Source: Lachnospiraceae bacterium UBA7093 (lineage in GTDB: Bacteria; Bacillota; Clostridia; Lachnospirales; Lachnospiraceae). From it: a stretch of 46,196 nucleotides of DNA. The notes beneath the pieces were generated by a model that worked only from the letters and a program-made list of their open reading frames with translations, ran no database searches and was not told the origin of the DNA. Numbering within the stretch: the stretch's first letter is position 1; each line of letters begins with the position of its first letter. This document shows, one piece after another, positions 24,231 through 33,299 of the stretch. Location of the stretch: the NCBI GenBank assembly GCA_002492465.1, contig DKYT01000060.1, forward strand, positions 1 through 46,196. The letters are read 5' to 3'. The position numbers and the translations under genes are program-made.

Positions 24231-26870
24231 TTAACCAAGCTGTGCTTCCAGCACCCCGGGAGCCTCCGAAAGCGCCTGATCAATGCCCTCCGGCTTCTTT
24301 CCGCCTGCCTGTGCCATACCCGGACGTCCGCCGCCGCCGCCCCCTACAAGGGGTGCGATTCCTTTGATCAGGTTTCCTGCATGGGCGCCCTTTTCCATCG
24401 CTCCTTCCGTCGCCATTGCCACCATATTGACCTTACCCTCGTAGTCAGAAATCAGTACAATAACGCCCTCTCCCAACTTTGCTTTCAGCTGGTCACCCAG
24501 ATCCCGCAGTCCGTTCATATCCACACCGGATACCTTTGCCGCAAGCAACTTTACGCCTTTTACTTCCACAACCTGATTCATCACGTCCCCCAAGGCTTCC
24601 TTTGCCGCCCTGCTCTTCAAGGACTCATTTTCACTTTGAAGGCTTTTCATTTCAGCCAGCATGTGATCCAGCTTTTGTACCAGTTCCGCGGGCGATGCCT
24701 TTACCCTGCCTGCCGCTTCATGAAGAATACGCTCCATATCGGCATAATAATGCAGAACGCCCTTTCCGGTAAGCGCCTCAATCCTGCGCACCCCTGCCGC
24801 AACCCCGCTTTCGGACAAAATTTTAAAAAGCATAATGGATCCGGTATTTGACACATGGGTACCGCCGCAAAGCTCTGTGGAAAAATCTCCCATCTGCACC
24901 ACCCTGACGCTTTCCCCATACTTTTCGCCGAACAACGCCATGGCGCCGATCTTTTTTGCCTCCTCAAGCCCCATGACCTTCGTTTCAACAGGAATTCCTT
25001 CCATGATCTTTTCATTGACGATTTTCTCTACCTGCTTCAGCTCCTCCGCTGTCATAGCTGAAAAGTGGCTGAAATCAAACCGGAGTCTGTCGCCGTTTAC
25101 AAAGGAACCTTTCTGCTCCACATGGGTTCCCAAAACGGTACGCAATGCCTTCTGAAGCAGGTGAGTTGCACTGTGGTTTTTACAGGTATCCGCCCTGTTC
25201 TCCTCATCCACTTTCAGGGTCACAGCATCGCCGGTTTTCAGCATGCCTCTTACCACCCTGCCGATATGTCCTACCTTACCGCCCAAAAGCTTCACTGTAT
25301 CCTCTACCTGGAATTCTCCGTCGCCACAGACAATCACGCCGGTATCTGCACATTGTCCGCCCATGGTAGCGTAAAAAGGAGTTTCCTCCACAATAACGGT
25401 TCCCGTTTCCCCGTCGGTAAGCGCCTCCACAATCTCGGTTTCGGACGTCAGCACCGTGATTTCAGATTCGTGTACCAGCTTATCATAGCCCACAAAAACA
25501 GTGGTAATAGAAGGGTCTATGGATTCGTATACCGTCACGTCTGCGCCCATATAATTGGTAACCTTACGCGCTGCCCTTGCCTTGTCCTTTTGTTCCTTCA
25601 TAGCCGCCTGGAAGCTCTCTTCCTCCACCGCAAAGCCCTTTTCCTCCAGAATTTCCTTGGTCAGATCAAGGGGAAATCCATAGGTGTCATAAAGCTTAAA
25701 GGCATCCCTGCCATTCAGGCTTTTTGCGCCGCTTCTTACCATCTCTTCTTCCATATCTGCAAGAATGCTCAAGCCCTGGTCGATGGTCTTGTTAAATTTA
25801 TTTTCCTCCTGGGTCAGCACATTGAAAATAAACTCTTTCTTTTCTTCCAGTTCCGGATAACCGTCCCTGCTTCCTTCAATCACCGTTTTGCCAAGCTCGG
25901 CAAGGAAGGTTCCCTCAATGCCCAAAAGACGTCCATGGCGCGCCGCACGGCGGATAATCCGGCGAAGCACATAGCCCCTGCCCTCGTTGGAGGGCATAAT
26001 CCCATCGGAAATCATAAAAGTTGCAGACCGAATATGATCTGTAACAATTCGGATGGAAACGTCCCATTTATATTCTTTCTGGTATTCTTTACCGGAAATC
26101 TCACACACCTTGTTGCGCAGGGCGCAAATAGTATCCACATCAAAAATGGAATCCACGTCCTGTACCACTGCCGCAAGCCTTTCCAGCCCCATGCCGGTAT
26201 CGATGTTTTTCTGTTCCAGTTCTGAATAATGACCTTTTCCGTCATTATCAAACTGGGTAAACACATTGTTCCAAACTTCTATATATCTGTCACAGTCGCA
26301 GCCCACGGTACAGCCCGGTTTACCGCAGCCGTATTTTTCTCCCCTGTCATAGTAGACCTCCGAGCAGGGACCGCAGGGTCCTGAACCGTGCTCCCAGAAG
26401 TTGTCCTCCTTGCCGAAACGGAAAATCCTTTCCGCCGGAATACCTACTTCCTTATTCCAGATCTCAAAGGCTTCGTCATCTTCCAGATAGACGGAGGGGT
26501 ACAGTCTTTCAGGATCAAGCCCTACCACTTCCGTGAGGAATTCCCAGGTCCAGGCAATCGCCTCGTGCTTAAAATAGTCGCCAAAGGAAAAATTTCCCAG
26601 CATTTCAAAAAAGGTACCATGACGCGCCGTCTTCCCGATGTTTTCAATATCCCCTGTACGGATACACTTCTGGCAGGTAGTTACTCTCCTTCTGGGCGGA
26701 ATTTCCTGCCCTGTAAAGTAAGGCTTTAAAGGCGCCATTCCCGAATTGATCAACAACAGGGAATTATCATTATGGGGCACCAGGGAAAAGCTCTTCATCG
26801 CCAGATGTCCCTTGCTCTCAAAAAACTCAAGAAACATCTTTCTAAGTTCGTTTACACCGTATGCTTTCAC
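24231..26870 (-). CDS. alaS: Alanyl-tRNA synthetase
   Basis: The 879-residue protein begins with the family signature LRKMFLEFFESKGH. The class II catalytic core includes PLKPYFTGQEIPP and the ARHGTFFEMLGNFSFGDYFK motif. The editing domain has HSATHLLQKAL and the CGGTH zinc/editing motif. The C-terminal oligomerisation domain ends in the Gly-rich GGGGGGRPGMAQAGG. It charges tRNA-Ala and clears Ser/Gly mischarging. It starts at GTG (26870) behind GGAGGAAAAAAC. I see no T-box leader in the 48 bp before it. Confidence 0.98.
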   Translation of the reverse strand: MKAYGVNELRKMFLEFFESKGHLAMKSFSLVPHNDNSLLLINSGMAPLKPYFTGQEIPPRRRVTTCQKCIRTGDIENIGKTARHGTFFEMLGNFSFGDYFKHEAIAWTWEFLTEVVGLDPERLYPSVYLEDDEAFEIWNKEVGIPAERIFRFGKEDNFWEHGSGPCGPCSEVYYDRGEKYGCGKPGCTVGCDCDRYIEVWNNVFTQFDNDGKGHYSELEQKNIDTGMGLERLAAVVQDVDSIFDVDTICALRNKVCEISGKEYQKEYKWDVSIRIVTDHIRSATFMISDGIMPSNEGRGYVLRRIIRRAARHGRLLGIEGTFLAELGKTVIEGSRDGYPELEEKKEFIFNVLTQEENKFNKTIDQGLSILADMEEEMVRSGAKSLNGRDAFKLYDTYGFPLDLTKEILEEKGFAVEEESFQAAMKEQKDKARAARKVTNYMGADVTVYESIDPSITTVFVGYDKLVHESEITVLTSETEIVEALTDGETGTVIVEETPFYATMGGQCADTGVIVCGDGEFQVEDTVKLLGGKVGHIGRVVRGMLKTGDAVTLKVDEENRADTCKNHSATHLLQKALRTVLGTHVEQKGSFVNGDRLRFDFSHFSAMTAEELKQVEKIVNEKIMEGIPVETKVMGLEEAKKIGAMALFGEKYGESVRVVQMGDFSTELCGGTHVSNTGSIMLFKILSESGVAAGVRRIEALTGKGVLHYYADMERILHEAAGRVKASPAELVQKLDHMLAEMKSLQSENESLKSRAAKEALGDVMNQVVEVKGVKLLAAKVSGVDMNGLRDLGDQLKAKLGEGVIVLISDYEGKVNMVAMATEGAMEKGAHAGNLIKGIAPLVGGGGGGRPGMAQAGGKKPEGIDQALSEAPGVLEAQLG

Positions 26871-26918
26871 GTTTTTTCCTCCAACCTGTTTCTATTACTC
26901 ATATGAATGCAATCGCTA

Positions 26919-28385
26919 TTACAATTTAAGCTGCTCTGCTTTCTCATTTAACGCCTTCATCAGAGAAGCTACTTCCTGTACAATCTCGCTGTTTTCCTCG
27001 CTGCTGGAATAGGTCTCTGCAGCATGTGCCGATACCTCCTCCGTAATTGCGGAAATGTTCTGAACGCTGTCCACAATCCCTGCATTAGAATCGGCAAGCT
27101 CCTTAATAATCTCCACAAGGGAGTCTGCCGATGTAAAAATATTTGCCGACGTATTCTGAATCTGTTCAAAACTTTTTGCCGTTTCCGCCGCATAGGAATT
27201 CTCCGCCTGGCTGATGTGGATTACCTGATTAACGGTTTCCACCACATGGTTTAAAGCGTCGGATATATCGCCTATGAGCTTGGTAATATTAACCGTTGCC
27301 TCGCTGGTCTGATGGGCAAGATTGGAAATTTCCGTTGCCACGACGGCAAAGCCCTTCCCCGCTTCCCCGGCGCGCGCCGCCTCGATGCTGGCATTTAAAG
27401 CAAGCATACTGGTGCGGGTGGTAATACTCTCGATCAGTTCAATAATGGACTGCATCTTTTCCGTATTTTCGCTAAGCGCCACAAGCTGCTCCGAAACGGT
27501 GTTGGTTGCCTGTTCCGAAACCTCCGCCTGGCGGATCAGCTGATCGATTTTGCCTTTTCCGGCATCAATAATCTCTTCCGTAATATGCAGGTCGTCTGAA
27601 ATATTTCCGGAAGCCTTTTCTACTTTTTCAATATAATTTTGAATTTCTTCCGTCTTTAACAGCTGCACCTGTACGGCTTCCGCCGTATCGGTGGAGCCGG
27701 TAGAAACCTCCTGCATGGAATCCCTGATGGTCTCAACGGATTTTCCCAGGGAGTTCATCTTTTCCGTAACCTGCAGAACGCTTTCATTCAGGCTTTGGGA
27801 TACATCCTTCATACTGAAAAGCATTTTTTCCGTTTTTTCTTTCTCAGAATCCAGCTCTCTCAGTTTCTGCTCATTGATCTTGACAATGACTCTGGTCGAT
27901 ACGAATGAATACAGCGCAGCCATAATAATAACCGCCATCTGAATTTCAAAATCCGTAATATCCTGCTTTGTCACCTGGGTGGTCAGTATGTTCATTGCAA
28001 TGCTTGCGATATTGCTTACAATGGCAACCGCGCCTACGATCAGGCTCAGTTTAAAATTCGCATAAACACATATTACAATAATCATTGGCAGAATATAGTT
28101 ATAGGTCATCTTAGAGGTGGTAGTAAACATTGCAAATATATACAGAATACAATACCCTATACCGGATATGTACTGGATTCTTCCATCCTCTTTATTCCTG
28201 AAATAAAGACAAATGCAAGCCACCAACGGAATCAACAGGATTGCTGAAAACAGCAAAATGTACGGAATCGTCCTGTTCCCTTTGATGAATTCCACAATAT
28301 AGGCAAGTAAAAGTACCGCTTCTATCCCCGAATAGCATTGCAGTAACGCGCGATTCCCCGCAAGTTTTTCTGAATATCTTCCCAT
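26919..28385 (-). CDS. Methyl-accepting chemotaxis protein
   Basis: The 488-residue protein has about six transmembrane helices in the first 175 residues, with only short loops and no obvious periplasmic ligand domain or HAMP. A long coiled-coil signalling domain follows. The hairpin tip reads SMLALNASIEAARAGEAGKG and FAVVATEISNLAHQTSEA, which contacts CheA/CheW. A membrane-embedded sensor could respond to membrane or internal state. No other chemotaxis genes are in the window, and it lies between alaS and glyS with short gaps. Confidence 0.92.
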   Translation of the reverse strand: MGRYSEKLAGNRALLQCYSGIEAVLLLAYIVEFIKGNRTIPYILLFSAILLIPLVACICLYFRNKEDGRIQYISGIGYCILYIFAMFTTTSKMTYNYILPMIIVICVYANFKLSLIVGAVAIVSNIASIAMNILTTQVTKQDITDFEIQMAVIIMAALYSFVSTRVIVKINEQKLRELDSEKEKTEKMLFSMKDVSQSLNESVLQVTEKMNSLGKSVETIRDSMQEVSTGSTDTAEAVQVQLLKTEEIQNYIEKVEKASGNISDDLHITEEIIDAGKGKIDQLIRQAEVSEQATNTVSEQLVALSENTEKMQSIIELIESITTRTSMLALNASIEAARAGEAGKGFAVVATEISNLAHQTSEATVNITKLIGDISDALNHVVETVNQVIHISQAENSYAAETAKSFEQIQNTSANIFTSADSLVEIIKELADSNAGIVDSVQNISAITEEVSAHAAETYSSSEENSEIVQEVASLMKALNEKAEQLKL

Positions 28386-28411
28386 TTAATTTCCTCCTCC
28401 ATAAGTGTTTT

Positions 28412-29800
28412 TTAGAAACTCATTTTATCTGCAAAATAAGCATCCAGCTCCTCTATCTTAACCCGTTCCTGCTCCATGGAATCCCTGAATCTTACGGTTA
28501 CGCATCCGTCCGTCTCAGAATCAAAGTCATAGGTAACGCAGAAAGGGGTGCCGATCTCATCCTGGCGGCGGTATCTCTTTCCAATATTCCCCCTGTCGTC
28601 AAACTCACAGTTATATTTTTTGGACAATTGTGTAAAAATCTTTTCTGCCCCTTCATTCAGCTTTTTGGACAGGGGAAGTACGCCAATCTTCACAGGCGCC
28701 AGCGCCGGATGGAAATGCAGTACGGTACGCACATCTCCCTCTCCGATCTCCTCCTCGTCATATGCCGCGCACAAAAATGCAAGCACCACGCGATCCGCCC
28801 CCAGCGAAGGCTCGATTACATAGGGCACATACCTCCAGTTCTTCTGATCGTCAAAATAAGACAAATCTTCCCCCGAGGTATTCTGATGCTGGGTCAGGTC
28901 ATAGTCCGTTCTGTCTGCAATCCCCCACAGTTCTCCCCAGCCAAAGGGGAACAGAAATTCAATATCCGTAGTTGCCTTTGAATAGAAGGATAATTCCTCC
29001 TTGTCATGGTCGCGGACGCGCATCTCCTCCTCTTTCATTCCCAGGCTCTTCAGCCAGTCGATGCAAAACTGCTTCCAGTATGCAAACCACTCCAAATCCG
29101 TATCCGGCTCACAGAAAAATTCCAGTTCCATCTGCTCAAATTCTCTGGTACGGAATGTAAAGTTACCGGGCGTGATCTCGTTTCGGAAGGATTTACCTAC
29201 CTGTCCGATTCCGAAGGGAATTTTCTTTCTTGAGGTTCTCTGTACATTCTTGAAATTAACGAAGATTCCCTGCGCTGTTTCCGGTCTTAAGTATACGGTG
29301 TTTTTGGCGTCCTCAGTCACTCCCTGAAAGGTTTTAAACATCAAATTGAACTGACGAATGTCTGTAAAATTATGTTTGCCGCAGGAAGGACAGGGAATAT
29401 GGTTCTCTTCTATAAAGTTCTTCATTTTTTCCTGATTCCACCCGTCCACAGAACCGTCCAGCTCCACATGGTTTTCCTGGGCAAAATCTTCAATGATCTT
29501 ATCCGCCCGGAAACGCTCATGACACTCCTTACAATCCATCAGAGGATCGGAAAAGCTGCCCAGATGCCCGGATGCCACCCATGTCTGAGGATTCATCAAA
29601 ATCGCGCAGTCGACGCCTACATTGTAGGGGTTTTCCATAATGAACTTCTGCCACCACGCCTTCTTTACGTTGTTCTTTAATTCCACACCCAGGTTACCGT
29701 AATCCCAGGTATTGGCAAGACCTCCGTAGATCTCGGAGCCGGGATAAACAAATCCTCTTGCCTTTGCCAGTGCAACGATTTTTTCCATTGTTTTTTCCAT
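28412..29800 (-). CDS. glyS: Glycyl-tRNA synthetase (single-chain, class II)
   Basis: The 462-residue protein starts MEKTMEKIVALAKARGF. It has the characteristic YPGSEIYGGLANTWDYGNLG, motif 2 FRNEITPGNFTFRTREFEQME and motif 3 EPSLGADRVVLAFL. This is the alpha2 form also used by Bacilli and archaea (GlyQS). I choose the ATG at 29800, with GAAAGG ten bases upstream. The ATG at 29821 lacks a site. It follows the lipoprotein gene closely and precedes the chemoreceptor by 26 bp. Confidence 0.95.
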   Translation of the reverse strand: MEKTMEKIVALAKARGFVYPGSEIYGGLANTWDYGNLGVELKNNVKKAWWQKFIMENPYNVGVDCAILMNPQTWVASGHLGSFSDPLMDCKECHERFRADKIIEDFAQENHVELDGSVDGWNQEKMKNFIEENHIPCPSCGKHNFTDIRQFNLMFKTFQGVTEDAKNTVYLRPETAQGIFVNFKNVQRTSRKKIPFGIGQVGKSFRNEITPGNFTFRTREFEQMELEFFCEPDTDLEWFAYWKQFCIDWLKSLGMKEEEMRVRDHDKEELSFYSKATTDIEFLFPFGWGELWGIADRTDYDLTQHQNTSGEDLSYFDDQKNWRYVPYVIEPSLGADRVVLAFLCAAYDEEEIGEGDVRTVLHFHPALAPVKIGVLPLSKKLNEGAEKIFTQLSKKYNCEFDDRGNIGKRYRRQDEIGTPFCVTYDFDSETDGCVTVRFRDSMEQERVKIEELDAYFADKMSF

Positions 29801-29824
29801 AACGTCCATACCTTTCGCCATTCT

Positions 29825-30442
29825 TTATTTATAAACAACATATGCCAGTCCTTTTTCATCGCCGGTATACCAGATCTTCCTGGCATTTGACGACGCCGTA
29901 ACAGATTCGCTGACATAAAGTGCTTTTCCGTTTATCGCAATTCCTTCTTTTACATTGGTGATCAGAAGCTTTCCCCCATCTATCGCAAAAATGTCCGATT
30001 TCCCCACGGTTTCCTGAGAGTCCTTCACATTGCTCAATACCACGTTCAGATTGTACCCCGCTTCCTCCGCCTCCTTGGGTGTTCCCACAAAAAAAACGGC
30101 ATGATTAAATGCAGCATAATCCTGAATACCGGCATAGGTCATCTTCACGGTGATCCTTCCTTCATCCATCTCCACCTTTTCCACGGTTACATTCCCGCTG
30201 CCGGCGTTGCGGTTGTAGGAAGCTGCCTGCTCCAAAACGCTCTGCTGCAATTCTCCTGCATCATAATACTCTTTTTCAAAATTCTCCACGATCTCAGCGC
30301 GAAGAGAACCGTCCTTTTCCATGGTAAGGGTGGAGGGATTGCCCTCTTCTCCTTCTTTCCCGCAGGAAACAATTCCCATAATTCCGATCAAAAGCAACGC
30401 GCCTATGGTCAATTTCTGAATTTTTGTATAGCTGCTTTTCAT
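29825..30442 (-). CDS. Lipoprotein of unknown function
   Basis: The 205-residue protein has an N-terminal hydrophobic segment and lipobox GIVSC (Cys at about 27), followed by a charged, soluble domain. The pattern beta-rich VTVEKVEMDEGRITVKMTYAG suggests a compact fold, but no family is recognised. It ends four bases before the extended glyS frame and probably shares its transcript. Relatives of this gene often sit near recO/era in Lachnospiraceae (from memory, not checked). Confidence 0.75.
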   Translation of the reverse strand: MKSSYTKIQKLTIGALLLIGIMGIVSCGKEGEEGNPSTLTMEKDGSLRAEIVENFEKEYYDAGELQQSVLEQAASYNRNAGSGNVTVEKVEMDEGRITVKMTYAGIQDYAAFNHAVFFVGTPKEAEEAGYNLNVVLSNVKDSQETVGKSDIFAIDGGKLLITNVKEGIAINGKALYVSESVTASSNARKIWYTGDEKGLAYVVYK

Positions 30443-30488
30443 TTCATGCCCCTGTTTTCTTCAATTTACCTCATACATTATATATGAC

Positions 30489-31163
30489 TTACCCCTCTTT
30501 TTCAACCTGGAATTTCATTTCGCACAAAATCTCCAGACTTTTCATCTCTCTGTCCACAAATCGTTTTCTAAAACTGTCCGCAATCCCTGCAAGCTCCCCC
30601 AGCACCTGTCCTGTTACCGTAAAGGTATACAGCTTTTCCACCGGAGCGCTTACAATGTAATTCAGTGCATAAAGGGTAGAAGCAAGATAGGGGTTTTCCC
30701 GCCTGGGCGGTCCCGGATATTCTCCGTTCAGCGCCAACGCCTTTATTTCAAATATGTATCTCACCAGATCGTTTAAAAGCCCCTTATGCAAAAGCGCCCG
30801 CAGGGACTGGTAGATCAGCTTCAGCATCTCTTTTTCGTCCGCGTTTTCCCTGGTATAATAGTCCATTACCTCCAGGAAATACATGCCGTAACAGGCGCCC
30901 TCAAGATCCTCCCGAAAGCCTTCAAAATAATTGCTTACCAGGGCTTCTCCCACACTGTAAGCGTTTCTTCCCTCGTATAGCCTGAATTGTCCGAAACAAA
31001 AGGGATTAGTGGCAGCCAGCAGCCTGCTTCCCTGCTTTCTTGCGCCTCTTGCAAAGGCTGCGATTTTTCCCCTCTCCCTTGTAAGTATCACTACCCGCCT
31101 GTCATACTCCCCTACAGGCTCCGCTTTTAAAATCATCCCTGTAACACTGATCTGTTCCTGCAC
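30489..31163 (-). CDS. recO: DNA repair protein RecO
   Basis: The 224-residue RecO loads RecA with RecR and anneals single strands in recombinational repair. The N-terminal OB fold shows VTGMILKAEPVGEYDRRVVILTRERGK, then AFARGARKQGSRL and the helical domain from about 80 on. Zinc-binding cysteines of other RecO proteins are not visible as a CxxC set here. Translation starts at GTG (31163), inside the overlapping yqzL-like gene. Order era - yqzL - recO is standard for Firmicutes. Confidence 0.92.
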   Translation of the reverse strand: MQEQISVTGMILKAEPVGEYDRRVVILTRERGKIAAFARGARKQGSRLLAATNPFCFGQFRLYEGRNAYSVGEALVSNYFEGFREDLEGACYGMYFLEVMDYYTRENADEKEMLKLIYQSLRALLHKGLLNDLVRYIFEIKALALNGEYPGPPRRENPYLASTLYALNYIVSAPVEKLYTFTVTGQVLGELAGIADSFRKRFVDREMKSLEILCEMKFQVEKEG

Positions 31164-31278
31164 CCTGCTCGGCTCCCTTGTCCTCTTTTACCGCCGACCC
31201 CTCTTCCTCTCGGTAGGCAAGATAGTCAGCAATCTTTCCGGTACTTAAAAATTGATCCCAGTAATTTATCACACGCAT
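31102..31278 (-). CDS. YqzL-like small protein
   Basis: The 58 residues start at 31278 behind AGGGGG. The N-terminal half (MRVINYWDQFLSTGKIADYLAYRE) resembles Bacillus YqzL, which also sits between era and recO. Tail residues are charged. The last 62 bp overlap recO in another frame, longer than usual. A longer upstream frame (to 31392) has no ribosome site and overlaps era, so I reject it. Function is unknown across the family. Confidence 0.7.
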   Translation of the reverse strand: MRVINYWDQFLSTGKIADYLAYREEEGSAVKEDKGAEQGAGTDQCYRDDFKSGACRGV

Positions 31279-31363
31279 CTTATGCCCCCTGATATCCAAA
31301 AAGTATACTCCGAAGCACAGGCTTCGAAGAAGCATGATATTAGGGTTTACTGTTTTCGTTTTT

Positions 31364-32266
31364 CTATTCGCAGTCCTTTTGATTATAACCAAAATTTTTG
31401 AGAAGAAACTCGCTGTCTCTCCAGTCCTTTTTCACCTTCACCCAAAGTTGAAGATTAACCTTATCTTCCAGCAGCTTCTCAATATCTTTTCTGGCGTTTG
31501 TACCGATTTTTTTCAGCATACTTCCCTGTTTCCCGATGATAATGCCCTTATGGGATTCCCGCTCGCAGATAATGGTCGCCTCGATATCCACGATCTTCCC
31601 CCGCCATTTCATTTTTTCTATGGTAACCGCTATACCGTGGGGAATTTCCTCTTCCAGGCACCTGAGTGCCTTCTCCCGGATCAGTTCCGCCACGATCTGG
31701 CGCTGGGGCTGGTCTGTCACCGTATCCTCATCATAAAACGCCGGTCCATAGGGCAGGTACTGCATAATACATTTCAGAAGTTCCCCGGTGTTATCCCCTT
31801 TCAGGGCGGAGACCGGAACGATCTCCGCAAACTCCATTTCCCTGCGGTAAGTATCGATAAACCCCAGAAGCTCCTCCTTTTTTACGGTGTCGATCTTGTT
31901 GATCACCAGAATAATGGGCAGCTGAATCTTTTGCAGTTGTTCTATAATGTGACGTTCTCCCGCGCCGATAAAGTTGGACGGCTCCACCAGCCACAAAATC
32001 ACATCTACTTCCTTCAGGCTCCTCTGTGCCACATTTACCATATAATCCCCCAGGCGGTTCTTTGCCTTATGAATCCCGGGCGTGTCCACGAATACAATCT
32101 GTCCTTCCCTGGAGGTGTATACTGTTTGAATACGGTTTCTGGTGGTCTGGGGCTTATTGGATGTAATTGCGATTTTCTGTCCGATCAGACAATTCATCAG
32201 GGTGGATTTCCCTACGTTTGGTCTGCCGATCAAGGCTGCAAATCCGGATTTATACTGGTTCGTCAT
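31364..32266 (-). CDS. era: GTPase Era
   Basis: The 300-residue Era binds the 3' end of 16S rRNA during 30S maturation. G motifs are GRPNVGKST (residues 14-22), DTPGIHKAKN and VINKIDTVK. The C-terminal KH domain includes IICERESHKGIIIGKQGSMLKKIG. The start overlaps the end of the DUF4349 gene by 17 bp. Confidence 0.97.
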   Translation of the reverse strand: MTNQYKSGFAALIGRPNVGKSTLMNCLIGQKIAITSNKPQTTRNRIQTVYTSREGQIVFVDTPGIHKAKNRLGDYMVNVAQRSLKEVDVILWLVEPSNFIGAGERHIIEQLQKIQLPIILVINKIDTVKKEELLGFIDTYRREMEFAEIVPVSALKGDNTGELLKCIMQYLPYGPAFYDEDTVTDQPQRQIVAELIREKALRCLEEEIPHGIAVTIEKMKWRGKIVDIEATIICERESHKGIIIGKQGSMLKKIGTNARKDIEKLLEDKVNLQLWVKVKKDWRDSEFLLKNFGYNQKDCE

Positions 32267-33236
32267 GTTGATTTTCCCTCTGCTTTTCCTGTGTTATCTT
32301 TCCTTGTTTTTTCTGTTCCTTTTTCCGACTGGCTCTTATGATCAGCCAGATCACCCCTACAATCGCCAGTACAATAATTCCAAAGAAAATTAAATAAGGC
32401 AGACTGATAATCAACGCGATCAGGAAATTAACGATTCCGCTTCCCAGACTATGCAGACTTCCCGAAAATCCGGTGGAAATCTTTTCCCAAACGGTCTGTT
32501 CCTTTACCGGTGTCAGATTGGTCACTTCTTTAATGGTCAGATAAACGGTACTGTAGGAAACCTGATTGTCCATGGTGCGAAGCTGAGATTCCATGCTCTC
32601 GATCTGATACCGCACCTCCGACAGACGGCTTTCCAGGCTTATAATATCCTCTATGGTTTCCGCCTGTTCCAAAAGTTCAAGCAGCCTTTCCTGCTCCGCC
32701 AGCAGCGCCTTTTTGTGGCTCTCCAGATCCACATACTGCAGGGTGACATCCGATACGCTTTCATTGCGGCTGATCACATTGGAGACCTCCGATACCTCCG
32801 ATAAAAATTCGTCCAGCTTTTCGGCGGGTATGCGGATCGTTAAACTGGCGTTTCTGTTTGCATTGCCATAATAACTGCTGCCATTGTAGGTGTAACTCTC
32901 CTCTATGTATCCCCCCAGCCGATCTGTCTTGCTCCGAACGGTGGTAAGCAGCTCTTCAAAGGTTTCCGTCTCCACATCCATATTGACATTTTTAATGAGC
33001 TTGCGCTGGGTATCCCGGACTTCCACGCCGGTGCTGCCCGCTTCCTCTATTTTTTCCTCCGAGGCTGCCTCGGTACTGTAAATGTCGTCGCCCGCATAGC
33101 CCGCTCCGTTGTCATAGGCAGCTGTATCCGCCGCCGTTTCTGCATAGGTTCCCTTTCCGGATGCCCCGCAGCCGGAAAGAAGCAATCCGGTAATTACCGC
33201 AATTTCCAATACTTTCCTGAGATTCTTATTTCTCAT
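32250..33236 (-). CDS. DUF4349 lipoprotein
   Basis: The 328-residue protein has a lipobox LLSGC (Cys near 23) and an acidic linker. The DUF4349 domain (about 75-270) includes KLIKNVNMDVETETFEELL, RIPAEKLDEFLSEV and a coiled coil LLAEQERLLELLEQAETIEDI. A transmembrane helix lies near the C-terminus (about 275-305), with a basic tail. It is probably anchored at both ends of the outer domain. DUF4349 proteins have no settled function. The start at 33236 follows AGGGAGG. Stop overlaps era by 17 bp. Confidence 0.88.
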   Translation of the reverse strand: MRNKNLRKVLEIAVITGLLLSGCGASGKGTYAETAADTAAYDNGAGYAGDDIYSTEAASEEKIEEAGSTGVEVRDTQRKLIKNVNMDVETETFEELLTTVRSKTDRLGGYIEESYTYNGSSYYGNANRNASLTIRIPAEKLDEFLSEVSEVSNVISRNESVSDVTLQYVDLESHKKALLAEQERLLELLEQAETIEDIISLESRLSEVRYQIESMESQLRTMDNQVSYSTVYLTIKEVTNLTPVKEQTVWEKISTGFSGSLHSLGSGIVNFLIALIISLPYLIFFGIIVLAIVGVIWLIIRASRKKEQKKQGKITQEKQRENQHDEPV

Positions 33237-33299
33237 AACATTCCTCCCTGTATCCTTTGATACCATAGATACGATTCTCCTCCGGAAATTTATGGCACC

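Noticed and set aside
25065..26225. 386-residue plus-strand frame opposite alaS
   Set aside because: It is antisense to the well-conserved alaS gene, has no ribosome site and no family resemblance.
26871..26918. T-box leader for alaS
   Set aside because: The gap is only 48 bp, too short for a T-box and without its conserved sequence.
31334..32341. 335-residue plus-strand frame opposite era
   Set aside because: It is a shadow of era; the composition mirrors the complement of the real gene.
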